This document shows positions 35,309 through 44,345 of a DNA stretch of 64,000 nt, one piece after another. The notes below the pieces were generated by a model. It saw only the letters and a program-made list of their open reading frames with translations, had not been told where the DNA came from and made no database searches. The position numbers and the translations under genes are program-made. Source of the DNA: Pseudactinotalea suaedae (GTDB taxonomy: Bacteria > Actinomycetota > Actinomycetes > Actinomycetales > Beutenbergiaceae); assembly GCF_009733815.1 (NCBI RefSeq), contig NZ_WNXY01000004.1:248001-312000 (forward strand), written 5' to 3'. The stretch's first letter is position 1; each line of letters starts with the position of its first letter.

Positions 35309-36358
35309 TCACCCGGGGTCGGCGAGGTCGAACCGGACCCCGAGCAGCCGCACCGGGCGGTCGAGCTCGAAGCGCTCCAGCACGACCTGCGCACGCTCGC
35401 GCAGCGCCGCGAGGTCGGTGGTGGGCGCCGCCAGCTTCGCGGTCTTCGTCCGCGTGAAGAACGTCGCGGTCCGGACCGTCACGCCCACGTGCGTGGCGAC
35501 CCTGCCCTCCTCCAGGAGCAGCGCCTGGACGTCGTCGACCAGCGCGAGCACCGCCGTCGAGACCTCCTCGCGGGTGCGCAGATCAGCGGGGTAGGTGACC
35601 TGCTTGCTGAGCGAGCGGCGGACCCACGGCTCGGTGGTGATCGTGCGGCTGGCGCCGCCGCGCGCGAGCTGACGCAGCCCGGGTCCGATGGTGGGGCCGA
35701 ACCAGCCGGCGAGCGCCTGCTCGTCGGCGTGGCCGAGATCCGCGATCGTCGCGATCCCGTGGTCGGCGAGCTTGGCCGCGGTGCGTGACCCGATCCCCCA
35801 CAGGTCACGTGCCGGCCGCGCGCCCATCACCTCCCACCAGTTGTCCCGGCTCAGCCGGAACACTCCCCCGGGCTTGCCGAACGACGTCGCCATCTTCGCG
35901 CGCTCCTTCGTGTCACCGATCCCGACGGCGCAGCTCAGCCGGGTCCGTTCCCGCACCCGGGCGCGGATCTCGTCGGCGAGCACGAACGGGTCCTCGACGT
36001 CGGCGCCGAGGAACGCCTCGTCCCAGCCCCACACCTCGACCGGGTGGCGGAACGAGCGCAGCACGTCCATCACCTCGGCGGACGCGGCTTCGTACACAGG
36101 GCGGTCGCTGGGCAGGAAGATCGCCTCGGGCGCCTTCCGCAGCGCCGCTCGCAGCGGCATGCCGCTGTGCACGCCGAGGGCGCGGGCCTCGTAGGTGGCG
36201 GTGGCGACGACCTGCCGCGCCCGGGTGGGGTCGCCGTCGCCGCCGACCACGACCGCCTGGCCCGCGAGCTCGGGCCGGCGCCGGATCTCGACCGCGGCGA
36301 GGAACTGGTCGAGGTCGACGTGGAACAGCCACCACGTCGGTGACTCCTCGCCGGCCAT
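35309..36358 (-). CDS. dinB: Y-family DNA polymerase IV (DinB-like)
   Basis: 349 residues from an ATG at 36358; a GTG six codons upstream is possible. It is an error-prone translesion polymerase. The palm begins FHVDLDQFLAAVE, with the first catalytic Asp. The second catalytic block is VWGWDEAFLGAD, in which the usual SxDE reads GWDE but the Asp and Glu are kept. KMATSFGKPGGVFRL and the thumb HhH motif LWGIGSRTAAKLADHGI are clear, and a little-finger domain follows. The C-terminal beta-clamp box is not obvious. The GWDEAFLG variant belongs to a subgroup seen in actinobacteria. Confidence 0.9.
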   Translation of the reverse strand: MAGEESPTWWLFHVDLDQFLAAVEIRRRPELAGQAVVVGGDGDPTRARQVVATATYEARALGVHSGMPLRAALRKAPEAIFLPSDRPVYEAASAEVMDVLRSFRHPVEVWGWDEAFLGADVEDPFVLADEIRARVRERTRLSCAVGIGDTKERAKMATSFGKPGGVFRLSRDNWWEVMGARPARDLWGIGSRTAAKLADHGIATIADLGHADEQALAGWFGPTIGPGLRQLARGGASRTITTEPWVRRSLSKQVTYPADLRTREEVSTAVLALVDDVQALLLEEGRVATHVGVTVRTATFFTRTKTAKLAAPTTDLAALRERAQVVLERFELDRPVRLLGVRFDLADPG

Positions 36359-36399
36359 GGTGGTCAGGCTAGGCACACCGGCGGGCCGGCGCGCGGAGA

Positions 36400-38889
36400 T
36401 TACCTCGCCTCGGTCACCGATGCATCGTCGAGCACGAGCGGTTCGATCGCGCCGCCGAGGAGCTGGTTGGCGGACCGGAGCACGGTCGGCGCCAGCACGG
36501 TCTCCGGGTCGAGCGGGCCGCCGGCCCGCACGGTCAGCTCCGCGCTCTCACCGGGCAGCAGGGTGATCATCGAGTCGTCCACGGTCGCGTCCGGGTGGGC
36601 ACGGTCGGCGAGCACGACGACGTCGCGGACGTAGGACGTCGCGGTCACGGTGATCACCGCACCATCGGCGCTCGTGACCGCCGTGGCGCTCACGGCGCCG
36701 GGGTCGAGCTGCTGGTCGACGACGTCGACGTAGTCGTGGATCACGCGTGCATAACCGGGCAGCTCGGCAAGGAGGATCTCGGCGCCCGGGTCGCCGGGCG
36801 TGGCGACCTCGACGGGGATCGGCACGCGGGTGACCCCACGCGCCGGGGCCGTGACCTCGGCCCTGGTCTCGGCGAGCAGGCCACCGTGGAGATCAAGGCG
36901 GCGCAGCACGGCCTCGCCGATCGTGGGCTCGTCTGTGTCGTTGAGGATCACCAGCTCCATCCCCTCGCCGCCGTGGACCGGTTGCACGGTCGCGAACCGG
37001 GCGGCGTAGACCTGCCGCAACGTGTGCCACAGCGGTTTGCGGCGCTCGGCGTGGTCGACCGCCGCCCAGGAGACCGACGGCCAGTTGTCGTTGAGCTGCC
37101 ACACCACCGTGCCGGTGTTGTACGGGGCGAGGGCACGGAAGTGCGCGATGCCGAACCGGATCGCGTGCGCCTGGTTGAGCTGGGTGGTCAGGTGCCAGTC
37201 GTCGAAGGTCCGCGGCGGCGGGAAGTGGGGCGTGTAGCCGCGCTCGAGCTTGAGGTTGCCGTCCGCGGCCTTCTGGTGCACCAGCAGCTGGTGGCCGTAG
37301 GGGTCGAGCGGGTCGTCGTGGACGACGTCGAGCAGGGTCGTCCACGCCGGCGGCGCCTGGAAGCCGAACTCGGCCACGAAGCGCGGCCGCCAGTCGCGGT
37401 ACCGCGTGTAGTCCTCGCGGTTCCAGACGTCCCAGATGTGCACGGTGCCGTTCGCCTCGTCGTTGGGCGCCATCAACGGTGACGGCGAGAACGGGCTGCC
37501 GGGGATGTAGGGCCGGGTCGGGTCGAGCTCGGCGACCACGCGGGGCAGCAGGTCGAAGTAGTAGCCCTCGCCCCAGCTGCGACCCTGCAGCTCGGCGCGC
37601 CAGCCCCACTCGACGTAACCCCACACGTTCTCGTTGTTGCCGCACCACAGCACCAGCGCGGCGTGCGGGCTCAGCCGTGCGACCTGCTCACGCGCCTCGG
37701 CCTCGACCTCGCGCGCGAGCCACGGCTCCTCGGCGTAGGAGGCGCACGCGAACAGGAAGTCCTGCCACACCATGACGCCCCGCTCCGAGCAGATCTCGTA
37801 GAAGGCCTCGGACTCGTACAGGCCACCGCCCCACACGCGGAGCAGGTTCATGTTCGCCTCGACGGCGTCCCCCACCCGTCGACGCAGCCTCGCCTCGTCG
37901 ATGCCGGGGAAGAAGGCGTGATCGGGGATCCAGTTGGCGCCGCGGACCTGGACCGGGCGGTCGTTGACGCGGACCACGAACGGTGTGCCGTGCTCGTCCG
38001 GCGTGGTGTCGACCTCGACGGTGCGGAACCCGACCTTGCGCGTCCAGGTGTCTCCCGTGACCCGGACCGTGACGTCGTACCGGTGCGGTTCCCCGTGCCC
38101 GAGGGGCCACCAGAGCTCGACGCTCGGCACCCGCACCCGGATCGCGCCGGTCACGCGGACGACGCCGGTGGCGGACCAGCTCTCACCGCCGCGCGAGACC
38201 GTGACCTCGACCTCCCGGTCGCGGGCGAGGCCGTCCTGCTGCAGGTCGACGTGGGCGGTCAGCACACCGTCGGGCCCGACGACGTCCACGAGCGGTCGCA
38301 CCTGGGCGATCCGCACCTCGCTCCAGCCCTCGACGGCGATCGACCGCCAGATCCCGGCCGTGGCCACGTCCGGCCCCCAGTCCCAACCGAAGTTCGACGC
38401 GGTCTTGCGCAGCATGTTGTACGGGTGGTGGTTGGTGTGCGGCAGAGCTCCGCCGTGCTCCCGCTCCCGGCGCTCTGCCTCGGGGACCGGCGCCGCGAAC
38501 GTCACGGCGATCTCGTTGCGGCCCTCGCGCAACAGGTGCCCGACGTCCCACCGGAAGCTGCGGTGCTGGTTCTGCGTGACCGCGACGACTCGACCGTTGA
38601 GCTCGACGGTCGCGAGCGTGTCGAGGCCGTGCGCGACCAGGTCGTGGCGGTCGTCCTCACCCGGGTGCCAGTCGAAGCTGCGGTGGTATCGCCACGCGGT
38701 CGACCCGATCCACTGCTGCTCGCTCTCGTTGTCGCCGTCGAACGGCGGGGCGATCAGCCCGGCGGCGTGCAGGTCGAGGTGGACGCACCCGGGTACCTGC
38801 GCGGCGATGTCCCGGCCGCGGAGCTCCTCCGGCGCTTCTCCGTCGACGACCCGCAGGGTCCAGGGTCCATCCAGGCTGATGCTCGTCAC
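36400..38889 (-). CDS. GH2 beta-mannosidase
   Basis: 829 residues from a GTG at 38889 with GGAAGGACC upstream. It hydrolyses terminal beta-mannosides. N-terminal sugar-binding domain, immunoglobulin-like domain, then the TIM barrel: GANWIPDHAFFPGI, LLRVWGGGLYES, MVWQDFLFACASY, LVLWCGNNE (acid/base Glu420) and FVAEFGFQAPPAW (nucleophile Glu507). NFGWDWGP is the typical beta-mannosidase signature. No signal peptide, so it works in the cytoplasm on imported mannosides. It lies downstream of the ROK regulator, with its own promoter-like gap. Confidence 0.92.
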   Translation of the reverse strand: MTSISLDGPWTLRVVDGEAPEELRGRDIAAQVPGCVHLDLHAAGLIAPPFDGDNESEQQWIGSTAWRYHRSFDWHPGEDDRHDLVAHGLDTLATVELNGRVVAVTQNQHRSFRWDVGHLLREGRNEIAVTFAAPVPEAERREREHGGALPHTNHHPYNMLRKTASNFGWDWGPDVATAGIWRSIAVEGWSEVRIAQVRPLVDVVGPDGVLTAHVDLQQDGLARDREVEVTVSRGGESWSATGVVRVTGAIRVRVPSVELWWPLGHGEPHRYDVTVRVTGDTWTRKVGFRTVEVDTTPDEHGTPFVVRVNDRPVQVRGANWIPDHAFFPGIDEARLRRRVGDAVEANMNLLRVWGGGLYESEAFYEICSERGVMVWQDFLFACASYAEEPWLAREVEAEAREQVARLSPHAALVLWCGNNENVWGYVEWGWRAELQGRSWGEGYYFDLLPRVVAELDPTRPYIPGSPFSPSPLMAPNDEANGTVHIWDVWNREDYTRYRDWRPRFVAEFGFQAPPAWTTLLDVVHDDPLDPYGHQLLVHQKAADGNLKLERGYTPHFPPPRTFDDWHLTTQLNQAHAIRFGIAHFRALAPYNTGTVVWQLNDNWPSVSWAAVDHAERRKPLWHTLRQVYAARFATVQPVHGGEGMELVILNDTDEPTIGEAVLRRLDLHGGLLAETRAEVTAPARGVTRVPIPVEVATPGDPGAEILLAELPGYARVIHDYVDVVDQQLDPGAVSATAVTSADGAVITVTATSYVRDVVVLADRAHPDATVDDSMITLLPGESAELTVRAGGPLDPETVLAPTVLRSANQLLGGAIEPLVLDDASVTEAR

Positions 38890-38945
38890 GATGGTCCTTC
38901 CGCACAGCGGCGTGGTTCGGGCGCCGCACACACTTTCATCGGCAG

Positions 38946-38962
38946 CCTAAGTTAGTCAAGTC
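38946..38962. promoter_or_regulatory. CTAAGTTAGTC motif upstream of beta-mannosidase
   Basis: CCTAAGTTAGTCAAGTC lies in the 83-base gap between the ROK gene and the mannosidase gene; the reverse strand reads TTGACT, a possible -35. The core CTAAGTTA(G/C)TC recurs at 41160-41170 in the promoter of the importer of the same locus, pointing to one shared regulator. Confidence 0.45.
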
Positions 38963-38972
38963 TCGTGCTGGT

Positions 38973-40175
38973 TCACGCGAGCTCGGAGACGACGCCCAGA
39001 TGCCGCGGGGCGAGCTCCTGCTGGAGCACGAGGGCGGCGCTCCCCACCGCGGCGGCGTCCGAGATCTGCGCCGAGAGGCGCACGTCGACGCCGTGCCGGC
39101 CGCGTGCGTGGAAGGACGTCGCGAGGCGGTGCCGCACGGCCGCGAGGTAGATCGAGCCGGCCACGGCGAACGAGGGACCCGCCAGCACGATCGAGTCCAG
39201 GTCGAGGACGTTGGCCAGGGTCAGCGCCGCATCGGCGACGTGCTCGGCCGAGTCCTCGACCAGCGACGTGGCCAGCGGATCGCCCAGCACGGCCGCGGTG
39301 GCCACAGCGGCGAAGTCGGTGAACGGGTCGGCGGGCTCGGGCAGCACGATCGAGGAGGTCCGGCCGCGCGCCAGGGCTGCGCGGGCGTGGGCAGCCACGG
39401 CGGCGGGACCCGCGAGGTCCTCCAGACCGATCTCCCCCGATCGGCCCGAGCCTCCGGCCACCGGACCAATCGCTCCGGCGTTGCCGCTGGCGCCACGGTA
39501 GAGGCTGCCCGCGAGCACGATCCCTGCACCCAGACCCGCGCCCATGTACAGGGTGCCGTGGGCCTTGGAGTCACCGTCGCCACTGGCCCAGAACTCACCG
39601 ATGGCCGCCGCTGCCGAGTTCGTCTCGACCACGACGTCCAGCGCCGCCGCGTCCGCCAGCGCGTCACGGACGCCGAACCCCTCCCACCGCGACAGCGAGC
39701 GCGAGGACACGATGCTGCCGCGCTCCAGGTCGACGACGCCCGGCAGGGCGAGCCCGAGGCCGACGACGACCTCCTGGGGCAGCCCGGCGACCGCGAGCAG
39801 GTGCTCGACGTCGCGCGCGATGCTCGGCACGACGGCCTCCGGTGCCTCGTCCCGAGCGCCACGGACCCGGGTGCGCGCGACGATCGCGCCGGCCGCGTCG
39901 ACCACGGCGAGGATGATCCAGTCGGCGCCGAGCTGAACGCCCACGGCGCAACGGGCGCGCGGGTTGAGCACCAGCTTGATCCGAGGTTTGCCGCCCGTGA
40001 ACTCCCGCTCGCCGGACTCGACGAGCAGGTGGTCGTCGAGCAGGCCCCGCACCACGGTCGAGATCGTGGCCTGCGTGAGTCCCGTGATCTCGGCGAGCTC
40101 GACCCTCGACACAGCCCGACGCTGTCGCACCACGTCGAGGACGAGCCCCCTGCTCGTCGCCGCTGCTGTGCGCAC
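38973..40175 (-). CDS. ROK-family transcriptional repressor of the mannoside locus
   Basis: 400 residues from a GTG at 40175 with GAGGAGAGC just upstream. Winged helix-turn-helix SRVELAEITGLTQATISTVV (about 22-41), then a ROK domain (VVVGLGLALPGVVDLERG; ETNSAAAAIGEFW; YMGAGLGAGIVLAGSLYRGA). The zinc-binding CxCGxxGC is missing, so sugar sensing rather than kinase activity is likely. It is divergent from a LacI-type sensor across 47 bases, so both share a promoter region, and it probably controls the mannosidase and importer genes. Confidence 0.88.
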   Translation of the reverse strand: MRTAAATSRGLVLDVVRQRRAVSRVELAEITGLTQATISTVVRGLLDDHLLVESGEREFTGGKPRIKLVLNPRARCAVGVQLGADWIILAVVDAAGAIVARTRVRGARDEAPEAVVPSIARDVEHLLAVAGLPQEVVVGLGLALPGVVDLERGSIVSSRSLSRWEGFGVRDALADAAALDVVVETNSAAAAIGEFWASGDGDSKAHGTLYMGAGLGAGIVLAGSLYRGASGNAGAIGPVAGGSGRSGEIGLEDLAGPAAVAAHARAALARGRTSSIVLPEPADPFTDFAAVATAAVLGDPLATSLVEDSAEHVADAALTLANVLDLDSIVLAGPSFAVAGSIYLAAVRHRLATSFHARGRHGVDVRLSAQISDAAAVGSAALVLQQELAPRHLGVVSELA

Positions 40176-40222
40176 GCGCTCTCCTCGCTCACCCTGCGAC
40201 GCCGGTGGGCCATACTGCCGAC

Positions 40223-41104
40223 GTGAGCAGTCACGGCCAGGCGTCATCGGCGACCCTACCGGCGCCCACACCCCCCACGCGCTTCGGTATGGCGGTGCTG
40301 CGTGCGCCCGGCCATCGGGGCATGGACGTGTTCTTCTCCGGGCTCCTCGACGGCATGGACCCGGTGCTGCAAGCCGCGGGGGCCGTCATCGACCTGCTGA
40401 TCGTGGGCTCGCCCGAGGAGGAGCGCGTCGCACTGCGACGCTGGGCCGAGCAGCGTCTCGTCATCGGCGTCGTCATCGCGGACCTCGGCGAGGACGACCC
40501 GCGCCCCGCGCTGTGCCGGGAGCTCGGGATGCCGGCCGTCGCCCTGGGGGGCTGCGACGACGAGGCGACCTCCGCCGTCCTCGTGGACAACGCGGCCGCC
40601 ATGCGGCTCGGGGTCGCGCACCTGACCGGACTCGGGCACACACGGCTGGGACGGGTGTCCGGACCGACCCGGTTGCGGCACACGCGTCAGCGGGATGCGG
40701 CCTTCGCCGACGAGCTGGCTGCGCGCGGCGCGTCGAGCGAGACGCTCGAGGGTGACTACACCGAGGATCGCGGCTACCGCGCGACGGCCGAGATGCTGGC
40801 CCGCCCGGACCGCCCGACCGCGATCGTCTACGACAACGACGAGATGGCGATCGGCGGGCTGCGCGCCGCCCGCGAGGCCGGGCTCGAGGTGCCGGCCGAC
40901 CTGTCGGTGCTCGCGTGGGACGACTCCTCGGTCTCGCGTCTGGCCGAGCCGCCGCTGTCGGTCGTGAGCCGCGACGTGCACGAGCTCGGCGGTCTCACGG
41001 CGCGCGCGCTGCTCGCCGCGGCCGCCGGCGACCGCGTGCAGCTGGTGCACGACGCGGACGCGCAGGTGATCACCCGCCGCAGCACCGCTCCCCCGCGGCG
41101 CTGA
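40223..41104 (+). CDS. LacI-type sugar sensor domain protein lacking the DNA-binding domain
   Basis: 293 residues from GTG at 40223. The -10-like CATACT lies six bases before this GTG, suggesting a leaderless message; a GTG six codons earlier is also open. The whole protein is a LacI/GalR periplasmic-binding-like core: FGMAVLRAPGHRGMDVFFSGL, GVVIADLGEDDPR, DNAAAMRLGVAHLTGLGHTRLG, AIVYDNDEMAIGGLRAAREAGLEVPADLSVL. The roughly 60-residue helix-turn-helix that begins every normal LacI repressor is absent, and only 47 bases separate the start from the divergent gene. It may sense sugar and act through the ROK repressor, or be decaying. Confidence 0.82.
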   Translation: MSSHGQASSATLPAPTPPTRFGMAVLRAPGHRGMDVFFSGLLDGMDPVLQAAGAVIDLLIVGSPEEERVALRRWAEQRLVIGVVIADLGEDDPRPALCRELGMPAVALGGCDDEATSAVLVDNAAAMRLGVAHLTGLGHTRLGRVSGPTRLRHTRQRDAAFADELAARGASSETLEGDYTEDRGYRATAEMLARPDRPTAIVYDNDEMAIGGLRAAREAGLEVPADLSVLAWDDSSVSRLAEPPLSVVSRDVHELGGLTARALLAAAAGDRVQLVHDADAQVITRRSTAPPRR

Positions 41105-41137
41105 CCGGCGCAGCCGCGCACCGCGCGAGCCGGAACG

Positions 41138-41170
41138 TTGACAGGCTTACTTAAGCGCTCTAAGTTACTC
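41138..41170 (+). promoter_or_regulatory. Promoter with overlapping operator for the mannoside importer
   Basis: TTGACA (41138-41143), a 17-base spacer and TAAGTT (41161-41166) form a strong sigma-70-type promoter 49 bases before the binding-protein start. ACTTAAGCGCTCTAAGT (41149-41165) is an imperfect dyad filling the spacer and -10, and CTAAGTTACTC repeats the motif upstream of the mannosidase. A repressor bound there would block polymerase. Confidence 0.7.
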
Positions 41171-41214
41171 GCCAGCCGGTCAATGTGCGCCCGGCCACAC
41201 GTGAGGAGACAACG

Positions 41215-42561
41215 ATGCTCTTGACTCGGATGACCAGAGCGACGGTCGTCATGGCCGGAACCGCCGCGATGGTCGCGCTCGCGGCCTGTGGGGGCGGTGG
41301 CGGGGGCGGAGGCGAGCCCGGTGCCCAGGACATGGACCCGGAGACCTGCGGACCGGCGGGCGACCTGACCGTGCTGACGTGGCGCACCGACCTCGTCGAG
41401 GACGGCACCTTCGACGCCTACGTCGCCGACTTCAAGGAGGCGTACCCGGAGATCGGCGACGTCGACATCCAGGGCATCACCGACTACGAGGGCGAGGTGA
41501 AGACCCGGATGAGCACCGACGACTACGGCGACGTGCTCGCGATCCCGGGATCGGTGTCACCCGACCAGCTCTCCCAGTTCTTCGAGCCGCTGGGCGAGCT
41601 GTCCGAGATGCAGACGCAGTACCGCTGGGTCGAGCCGGAGTCCTTCGAGGGCCTGTCCTACGGCATCCCGGTGGTGGGGAACGTGATGGGCGCGGTCTAC
41701 AACGTCGAGGTGTTCGAGAGCGCCGGGGTGACCGACTTCGCGACGACGCCGGAGGAGTTCCTGACCGATCTCGAGGCGGTCAAGGCGGCGAACCCCGGCA
41801 TCGCGCCGCTGTACACCAACTACAAGGACGGCTGGCCGCTGACGGCCTGGCAGTCCTATGTGGGCGGCGTGTCCGGCGACCCCGAGTTCACCAACGGCAT
41901 GACGACCGACGAGGCGCCCTGGTCGGGCGGCAGTGACATGGAGGTCATCGACGGCCTCCTCTACGACGTCGTCGCGCAGGGCCTGACGGAGGCGGACCCG
42001 ACGACGACGAACTGGGAGCAGTCGAAGCAGATGCTCGCCACCGGCCAGATCGGCGTCATGATGCTGGGCTCGTGGGCCATCCCGCAGATGCAGGATGCCG
42101 CCGAGGCCGCGGGTGAGAGCCGCGACATCATCGGCTACATGCCGTTCCCGGTGCAGACCGACGGCACCTTCCACGCTGTCGCGGGTGGCGACTACAACCT
42201 CGCCATCAACGTCCACTCGAGCAACAAGTGCGCCGCGCGCGCGTGGATCGACTGGTTCAACCACGAGTCGGGCTTCTCGGAGTCCCAGATCGGGCTCTCG
42301 CCCCTGGTCGACGGGCCGGTCCCCGAGTCCTTGCAGGCTTTCATCGAGGACGTCGAGCTCGTCGAGATGGCTGCGGCTCCGGAAGGTCAGGAGTCCCTCT
42401 TCAGCGACATCGACACCGAGTCGGGGATCCTCACGACCTCGCCGGACTACCGGATGAAGATCGTCGACGACGCCCGCTCGGGCGCCCGGACCAAGCAGCA
42501 GGTCTTCGACGACCTCAACGCGGCCTGGGGTGAGGCCGTGCAGGCCGTCAGCGCGGGCTGA
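41215..42561 (+). CDS. Sugar ABC transporter substrate-binding lipoprotein (mannoside locus)
   Basis: 448 residues from the ATG at 41215 (GTGAGGAGAC upstream). It has a lipoprotein signal ending VALAAC with a Gly-rich linker after the cysteine. The mature protein is a CUT1-type solute-binding protein: LTVLTWRTDLVEDGTFDAYV, GIPVVGNVMGAVYNVEVFES, MLGSWAIPQMQD, GGDYNLAINVHSSNKCAARA. It delivers sugar to the next two permeases. The mannosidase neighbour suggests manno-oligosaccharide or another beta-mannoside, which is inference. Confidence 0.9.
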   Translation: MLLTRMTRATVVMAGTAAMVALAACGGGGGGGGEPGAQDMDPETCGPAGDLTVLTWRTDLVEDGTFDAYVADFKEAYPEIGDVDIQGITDYEGEVKTRMSTDDYGDVLAIPGSVSPDQLSQFFEPLGELSEMQTQYRWVEPESFEGLSYGIPVVGNVMGAVYNVEVFESAGVTDFATTPEEFLTDLEAVKAANPGIAPLYTNYKDGWPLTAWQSYVGGVSGDPEFTNGMTTDEAPWSGGSDMEVIDGLLYDVVAQGLTEADPTTTNWEQSKQMLATGQIGVMMLGSWAIPQMQDAAEAAGESRDIIGYMPFPVQTDGTFHAVAGGDYNLAINVHSSNKCAARAWIDWFNHESGFSESQIGLSPLVDGPVPESLQAFIEDVELVEMAAAPEGQESLFSDIDTESGILTTSPDYRMKIVDDARSGARTKQQVFDDLNAAWGEAVQAVSAG

Positions 42562-43517
42562 TGGCTCTGATGACGCCGGCGCGGCGGTCTCCCCGACCTG
42601 CCGATGACCCGCCTGCCGGGCGAGCACCCGGCAGGCGGGTCACCGCTCGCCGAGGCCGGGAGCGGGTGGTCCCGTACTTGTTCGTGCTGGCACCGATCGC
42701 GCTGCTCGTGACCTTCACGTACGTGCCGGTGGCCAACATGTTCGCGTACTCGGTCACCGACTGGGACGGCCTGGACCGGGTCAAGAACTTCGTGGGGCTG
42801 GCCAACTACGTCGACGTCTTCACCGAGCCGGACAACCTGCGCGTCTTCGTGGTCTCGCTGTACTACCTGGGCGCCTCCTTCGTGCAGATGGCGCTGGCGC
42901 TCTACTTCGCGACGGTGCTCAGCTTCCGGGTCCGGCTGAAGAACCTCTGGAAAGGGATCCTGTTCTTCCCCTACCTGATCAACGGTGTGGCGATCGGCCT
43001 GATCTTCCTCAACTTCATCAGACCGGGAGGTGGCCTCGACAGCGCCCTGCTCGCCGTCGGCCTCGAGAGCGTGATCCGACAGTGGACCGGCGACCCGGAG
43101 GTCATCAACTACACGCTCGCGGCCGTCAGCGTGTGGCGGTACATGGGTCTGAACTTCGTGATGTTCCTGGGCGCGATCGCCTCGGTCCCCGGCGAGATCT
43201 ACGAGGCGGCCGAGCTCGACGGCGCAAACCGCTGGCACCAGTTCCGTCACCTGATCCTGCCCTCGATCAAGCCGATCGTCGGGTTGAGCTTCATCCTCGC
43301 GATCTCCGGTTCGCTGTCGGTCTTCGAGGTGCCCTACATCATGACCAACGGCGGCAACGGCTCGGAGACCTTCGTGATCCGCACGATCAAGATGGCGTTC
43401 GAGAACAACAAGGTCGGGCTCGCCTCGGCCATGGCTGTGGTGCTGCTGGCCATCGTGCTCGTGGTCACCTGCGTCCAGCGGCGGCTCGTGCCCGAGGAGA
43501 AGGTGGACCTGACATGA
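42561..43517 (+). CDS. Carbohydrate ABC transporter permease (MalF-type)
   Basis: 318 residues with a basic, Pro-rich N-terminal tail of about 30 residues and six membrane helices. EAA coupling loop: EAAELDGANRWHQFRHLILP. The ATG shares one base with the preceding stop (TGATG). GGNGSETFVIRTIKMAFENN before the last helix is typical of the family. It pairs with the next permease; the ATPase must come from elsewhere. Confidence 0.9.
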   Translation: MALMTPARRSPRPADDPPAGRAPGRRVTARRGRERVVPYLFVLAPIALLVTFTYVPVANMFAYSVTDWDGLDRVKNFVGLANYVDVFTEPDNLRVFVVSLYYLGASFVQMALALYFATVLSFRVRLKNLWKGILFFPYLINGVAIGLIFLNFIRPGGGLDSALLAVGLESVIRQWTGDPEVINYTLAAVSVWRYMGLNFVMFLGAIASVPGEIYEAAELDGANRWHQFRHLILPSIKPIVGLSFILAISGSLSVFEVPYIMTNGGNGSETFVIRTIKMAFENNKVGLASAMAVVLLAIVLVVTCVQRRLVPEEKVDLT

Positions 43518-44338
43518 GGCAGATCGTGATCTCCGCCGTCAAGTACGCCTCGCTGGTGGTCGCGTCAGTCATGATGCTGCTGCCGGTCGCGCTGATCATC
43601 ACGGGCTCGTTCAAGACGAACCAGGAGTTCCTCACCACCGGCCCGTTCGACGCCCCCGAGAACTGGCTCAACCTGTCGAACTACGCGACCGCCTTCACGC
43701 GCGGCGGGATGCTGCTGGGGTTCGCCAACACGGCGATCATCCTGGTGGCGGCGATCACCGGCACCATTCTCATCGGCGCCGCCGCCGCGTACGCGATCGA
43801 CCGGTTCACCTTCCGCGGTCGCACGGCCACCCTCGCGCTGTTCCTGCTCGCGACCCTGGTACCCGCGGTGACGACGCAGGTCGCCACGTTCCAGGTGGTC
43901 AAGGCCCTCGGGCTGTACAACAGCCAAGGCGCCCTGATCGTGCTGTTCATGGGCACCGACATCATCTCGATCTACATCTTCGTGCAGTTCATGCGCAGCA
44001 TCCCGCGCTCGCTGGACGAGGCGGCCAAGATCGACGGCGCCGGCCACCTCCGGATCTTCCTGCAGGTGATCCTGCCGAACCTGAAGCCGGCGATCGCGAC
44101 CGTGATCATCATCAAGGGCATCGCGATCTACAACGAGTTCTACATCCCGTTCCTGTACATCACGAACCCGGACCTGCGACCGATCTCGACCTCGCTGTTC
44201 GCGTTCAAGGGACCGTTCGGGGCGCAGTGGGAGGTGATCTCGGCCGGGGTGGTGATCACGATCATCCCGATCCTGGTGCTGTTCCTGGCGCTGCAGCGCT
44301 ACGTCTACAACGGGTTCACCTCGGGCGCGACGAAGTAG
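43514..44338 (+). CDS. Carbohydrate ABC transporter permease (MalG-type)
   Basis: 274 residues, six membrane helices, overlapping the previous stop by ATGA. EAA loop: DEAAKIDGAGHLRIFLQVIL. The first periplasmic loop (TGSFKTNQEFLTTGPFDAP) matches the family. It is the last gene of the importer operon, with no ATPase gene following: the next gene is on the opposite strand after seven bases. Confidence 0.9.
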   Translation: MRQIVISAVKYASLVVASVMMLLPVALIITGSFKTNQEFLTTGPFDAPENWLNLSNYATAFTRGGMLLGFANTAIILVAAITGTILIGAAAAYAIDRFTFRGRTATLALFLLATLVPAVTTQVATFQVVKALGLYNSQGALIVLFMGTDIISIYIFVQFMRSIPRSLDEAAKIDGAGHLRIFLQVILPNLKPAIATVIIIKGIAIYNEFYIPFLYITNPDLRPISTSLFAFKGPFGAQWEVISAGVVITIIPILVLFLALQRYVYNGFTSGATK

Positions 44339-44345
44339 CCGACCC

